Source: a bacterium (lineage in GTDB: Bacteria > Arandabacterota > Arandabacteria > Arandabacterales > JALGWA01). Taken from it: a DNA stretch of 6,384 nt. Within the stretch, counting starts at the first letter, position 1. Each line of letters starts with the position of its first letter. Positions 4,945 through 6,384 of the stretch are shown here, in pieces. The stretch spans positions 4,602 through 10,985 of the forward strand of contig JALGWA010000086.1 in the NCBI GenBank assembly GCA_025774425.1, given 5' to 3'. Made by a program: the position numbers and the translations under genes. Below the pieces are notes generated by a model. The model saw only the letters and a list, made by a program, of their open reading frames with translations. It was not told the DNA's origin and did not search any database.

Positions 4945-6384
4945 CTACTGTATATATCCCACCGCCTTGAGCTGCCTCTCGATCTGGTTCACGTTCTGCG
5001 TGCTCATCCCCGTGGGTTTCTTGTAGCCCGACTCCCCGGACCTGACGAGAATGACCCTGTCCCTGTAAGGGTCTTTGAAGGCCTCGCGGGGAACGGAGCC
5101 GTCCATCTCCTCCGGCACGGGCACGCCGAGGTAGGTGAGGATGGTCGGCGTTACATCGATGATTCTCGCGTTCACCGTCTTGCCGGGCGCCACCGTGTCG
5201 CCGTACAGGAAAACCGTGCCCGCGCGCCTGTGGAAGCCCGAGAAGGCCCTGTCGGGACTCGGCCCGCGGTCGAAGAGCCTGAGGTCGGGCGTCACCTGGA
5301 GGGAGAAGAAGAGGTACTTCGGCTTTTCGAGGCAGAGCACGTCGGGAGCTTTCGCCAGGTACGGCCCCTCGTAGATATCCTCCTTGACATAGATCGAGTC
5401 GATGATCTTGACGCCCCTTTCCGGATCCTCGAGGCTCTCGAGGCCTTCGATGAGGCGTTTGCGTATGCTCTCGAACCGCTCCTCGGCGTTGCGGCCGGAT
5501 ACGTTTATCTTGAACTTGCCGCCGAAGAAATCGGCACAGAGAACGTCCCTGGTATTTCCCATCGTCCGCTGTATGAAGTTGCGCGTGTTGATTATGTAAT
5601 AGAGGGGGCCGAAGCCGTGGTCCGACATGACTATGAGCAGGTCCTCGCCCTGGAGCCTCTTCATGAACTCGCCGAGGAAAGTGTCTGCGCGCTTGTACGC
5701 CCACTCGACCCGGTCGCCGTAAGCTTCGGTCATCGCGGGATCGTAGAGCGGATGCTCCTCGTCCATGTACTTCCACATGTAGTGCTGCACTCTGTCGGTG
5801 AAAGTGAAGACGATCCAGAACAGATCCCAGTCGCCTTGTTCCAGAAGAGTGAGGCCGAGGTCCAGCCTGCGAGCCGAGATATCCTCCATGCTGCGCAGGA
5901 ACTTCTCTTCCTGACCTTTCGCGCAGGTGACGCGGAAGGCGTCGTATCGGTATGATCCCATGTACTTCTCTATGTCGGGAGGCCAGAAGTAGGCGATCTG
6001 GTCTTCAGACGTATGCGGGAAGCCCGCGACCATCAGACCGTTCAAGCTGTCCGCGGGCGAGGACAGGGGGATGTTTATCAGATAGGCCCGCCTGCCGTAC
6101 TCGCTCAGTATGTCCCAGACCGTGCTGAAGCCCCGGTCACGGGACGTATTGAACACCGCCGGACGCTCGGCGCCCTCCTCAATCTCCTTGAGGAAGCCGT
6201 AGATGCCGTGCTTGCCCGGATTGACTCCCGTGACGGCCGACGTCCAGGCGGAAGCCGAAGACGGCGGAAGCACGGTCATCAACGTCCCGAACGCTCCTTC
6301 GCGCATGGCGCGGGCCATGTTGGGCAGCTTCCCCTCCTTGACCCACTTTTCCACCATGACGGGCGAGAGGCCGTCGAAACCCAC
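4945..6384 (-). CDS. Type I phosphodiesterase / nucleotide pyrophosphatase family protein, N-terminus cut by right edge
   Basis: This is a member of the alkaline phosphatase superfamily, two-metal enzymes that cleave phosphomono- or diesters. It is 479 residues as seen. The first codon in the window is GTG at the edge and is probably an internal valine, because family members have a few more residues before the GxDG motif. Counting from that codon, the metal and catalytic residues are visible: Asp4 in GFDG, Ser43 at the nucleophile position in PPSSASAWTS, Asp197 and His201 in DRVQH, Asp255-His256 in SDHGFGP and His385 in FHRRAG. The NPGKHGIYGF, RYMDEEHP-like and DVTPTILTYLGVPVPEEMDG segments are also typical. 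No membrane segment is visible. The substrate cannot be told. The gene is closely followed by the diguanylate cyclase; the GTG end prevents any view of its promoter. Confidence 0.88.
   Translation of the reverse strand: MGFDGLSPVMVEKWVKEGKLPNMARAMREGAFGTLMTVLPPSSASAWTSAVTGVNPGKHGIYGFLKEIEEGAERPAVFNTSRDRGFSTVWDILSEYGRRAYLINIPLSSPADSLNGLMVAGFPHTSEDQIAYFWPPDIEKYMGSYRYDAFRVTCAKGQEEKFLRSMEDISARRLDLGLTLLEQGDWDLFWIVFTFTDRVQHYMWKYMDEEHPLYDPAMTEAYGDRVEWAYKRADTFLGEFMKRLQGEDLLIVMSDHGFGPLYYIINTRNFIQRTMGNTRDVLCADFFGGKFKINVSGRNAEERFESIRKRLIEGLESLEDPERGVKIIDSIYVKEDIYEGPYLAKAPDVLCLEKPKYLFFSLQVTPDLRLFDRGPSPDRAFSGFHRRAGTVFLYGDTVAPGKTVNARIIDVTPTILTYLGVPVPEEMDGSVPREAFKDPYRDRVILVRSGESGYKKPTGMSTQNVNQIERQLKAVGYIQ

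Noticed and set aside
3797..5776. Minus-strand 659-codon frame spanning the GGDEF and phosphodiesterase genes
   Set aside because: It is an alternative frame with extreme Arg content and no motifs, crossing two real genes that have intact catalytic residues.

Overview
The window carries one tightly packed gene block. All eight recognisable genes lie on the minus strand and are transcribed from right to left. The sequence is GC-rich by eye, with purine-rich Shine-Dalgarno sites and overlapping or nearly abutting genes. A GGDEF protein argues for a bacterium rather than an archaeon. A 2-hydroxyacyl-CoA dehydratase-type iron-sulfur protein suggests an anaerobic life style. The phylum cannot be fixed from this sequence alone.

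In transcription order the layout is as follows. (1) 6384-4945 is an alkaline-phosphatase-superfamily phosphodiesterase, cut at its N-terminus by the window edge. (2) 4929-3604 is a soluble GAF-GGDEF diguanylate cyclase. (3) 3600-1231 is a four-gene block: queD (3600-3226), queC (3222-2539, TTG start), a DUF366-family protein (2528-1971) and queE (1968-1231). (4) 1208-180 is a short protein of the 2-hydroxyacyl-CoA dehydratase / benzoyl-CoA reductase subunit family with exactly six cysteines. (5) 122-1 is the first 40 codons of a probable valyl-tRNA synthetase, which runs off the left edge.

QueD, QueE and QueC together convert 7,8-dihydroneopterin triphosphate to preQ0 through carboxytetrahydropterin and carboxydeazaguanine. 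PreQ0 is the precursor of queuosine, archaeosine and other 7-deazapurines. No GTP cyclohydrolase and no downstream gene (queF, tgt, queA, queG) is in view, so the fate of preQ0 is open. DUF366 sits inside the set with gaps of 10 and 2 bases, which links it to this pathway by context.

Intergenic gaps from the phosphodiesterase to the iron-sulfur protein are 2-22 bases, so one transcript is likely. The only larger gap, 57 bases before valS, holds a plausible promoter whose -35 box overlaps the preceding stop codon. No RNA genes, CRISPR arrays, mobile elements or convincing terminators were seen. The points most worth follow-up are DUF366 as a preQ0-linked protein and the six-cysteine reductase-like protein as a possible double-cubane-cluster enzyme.
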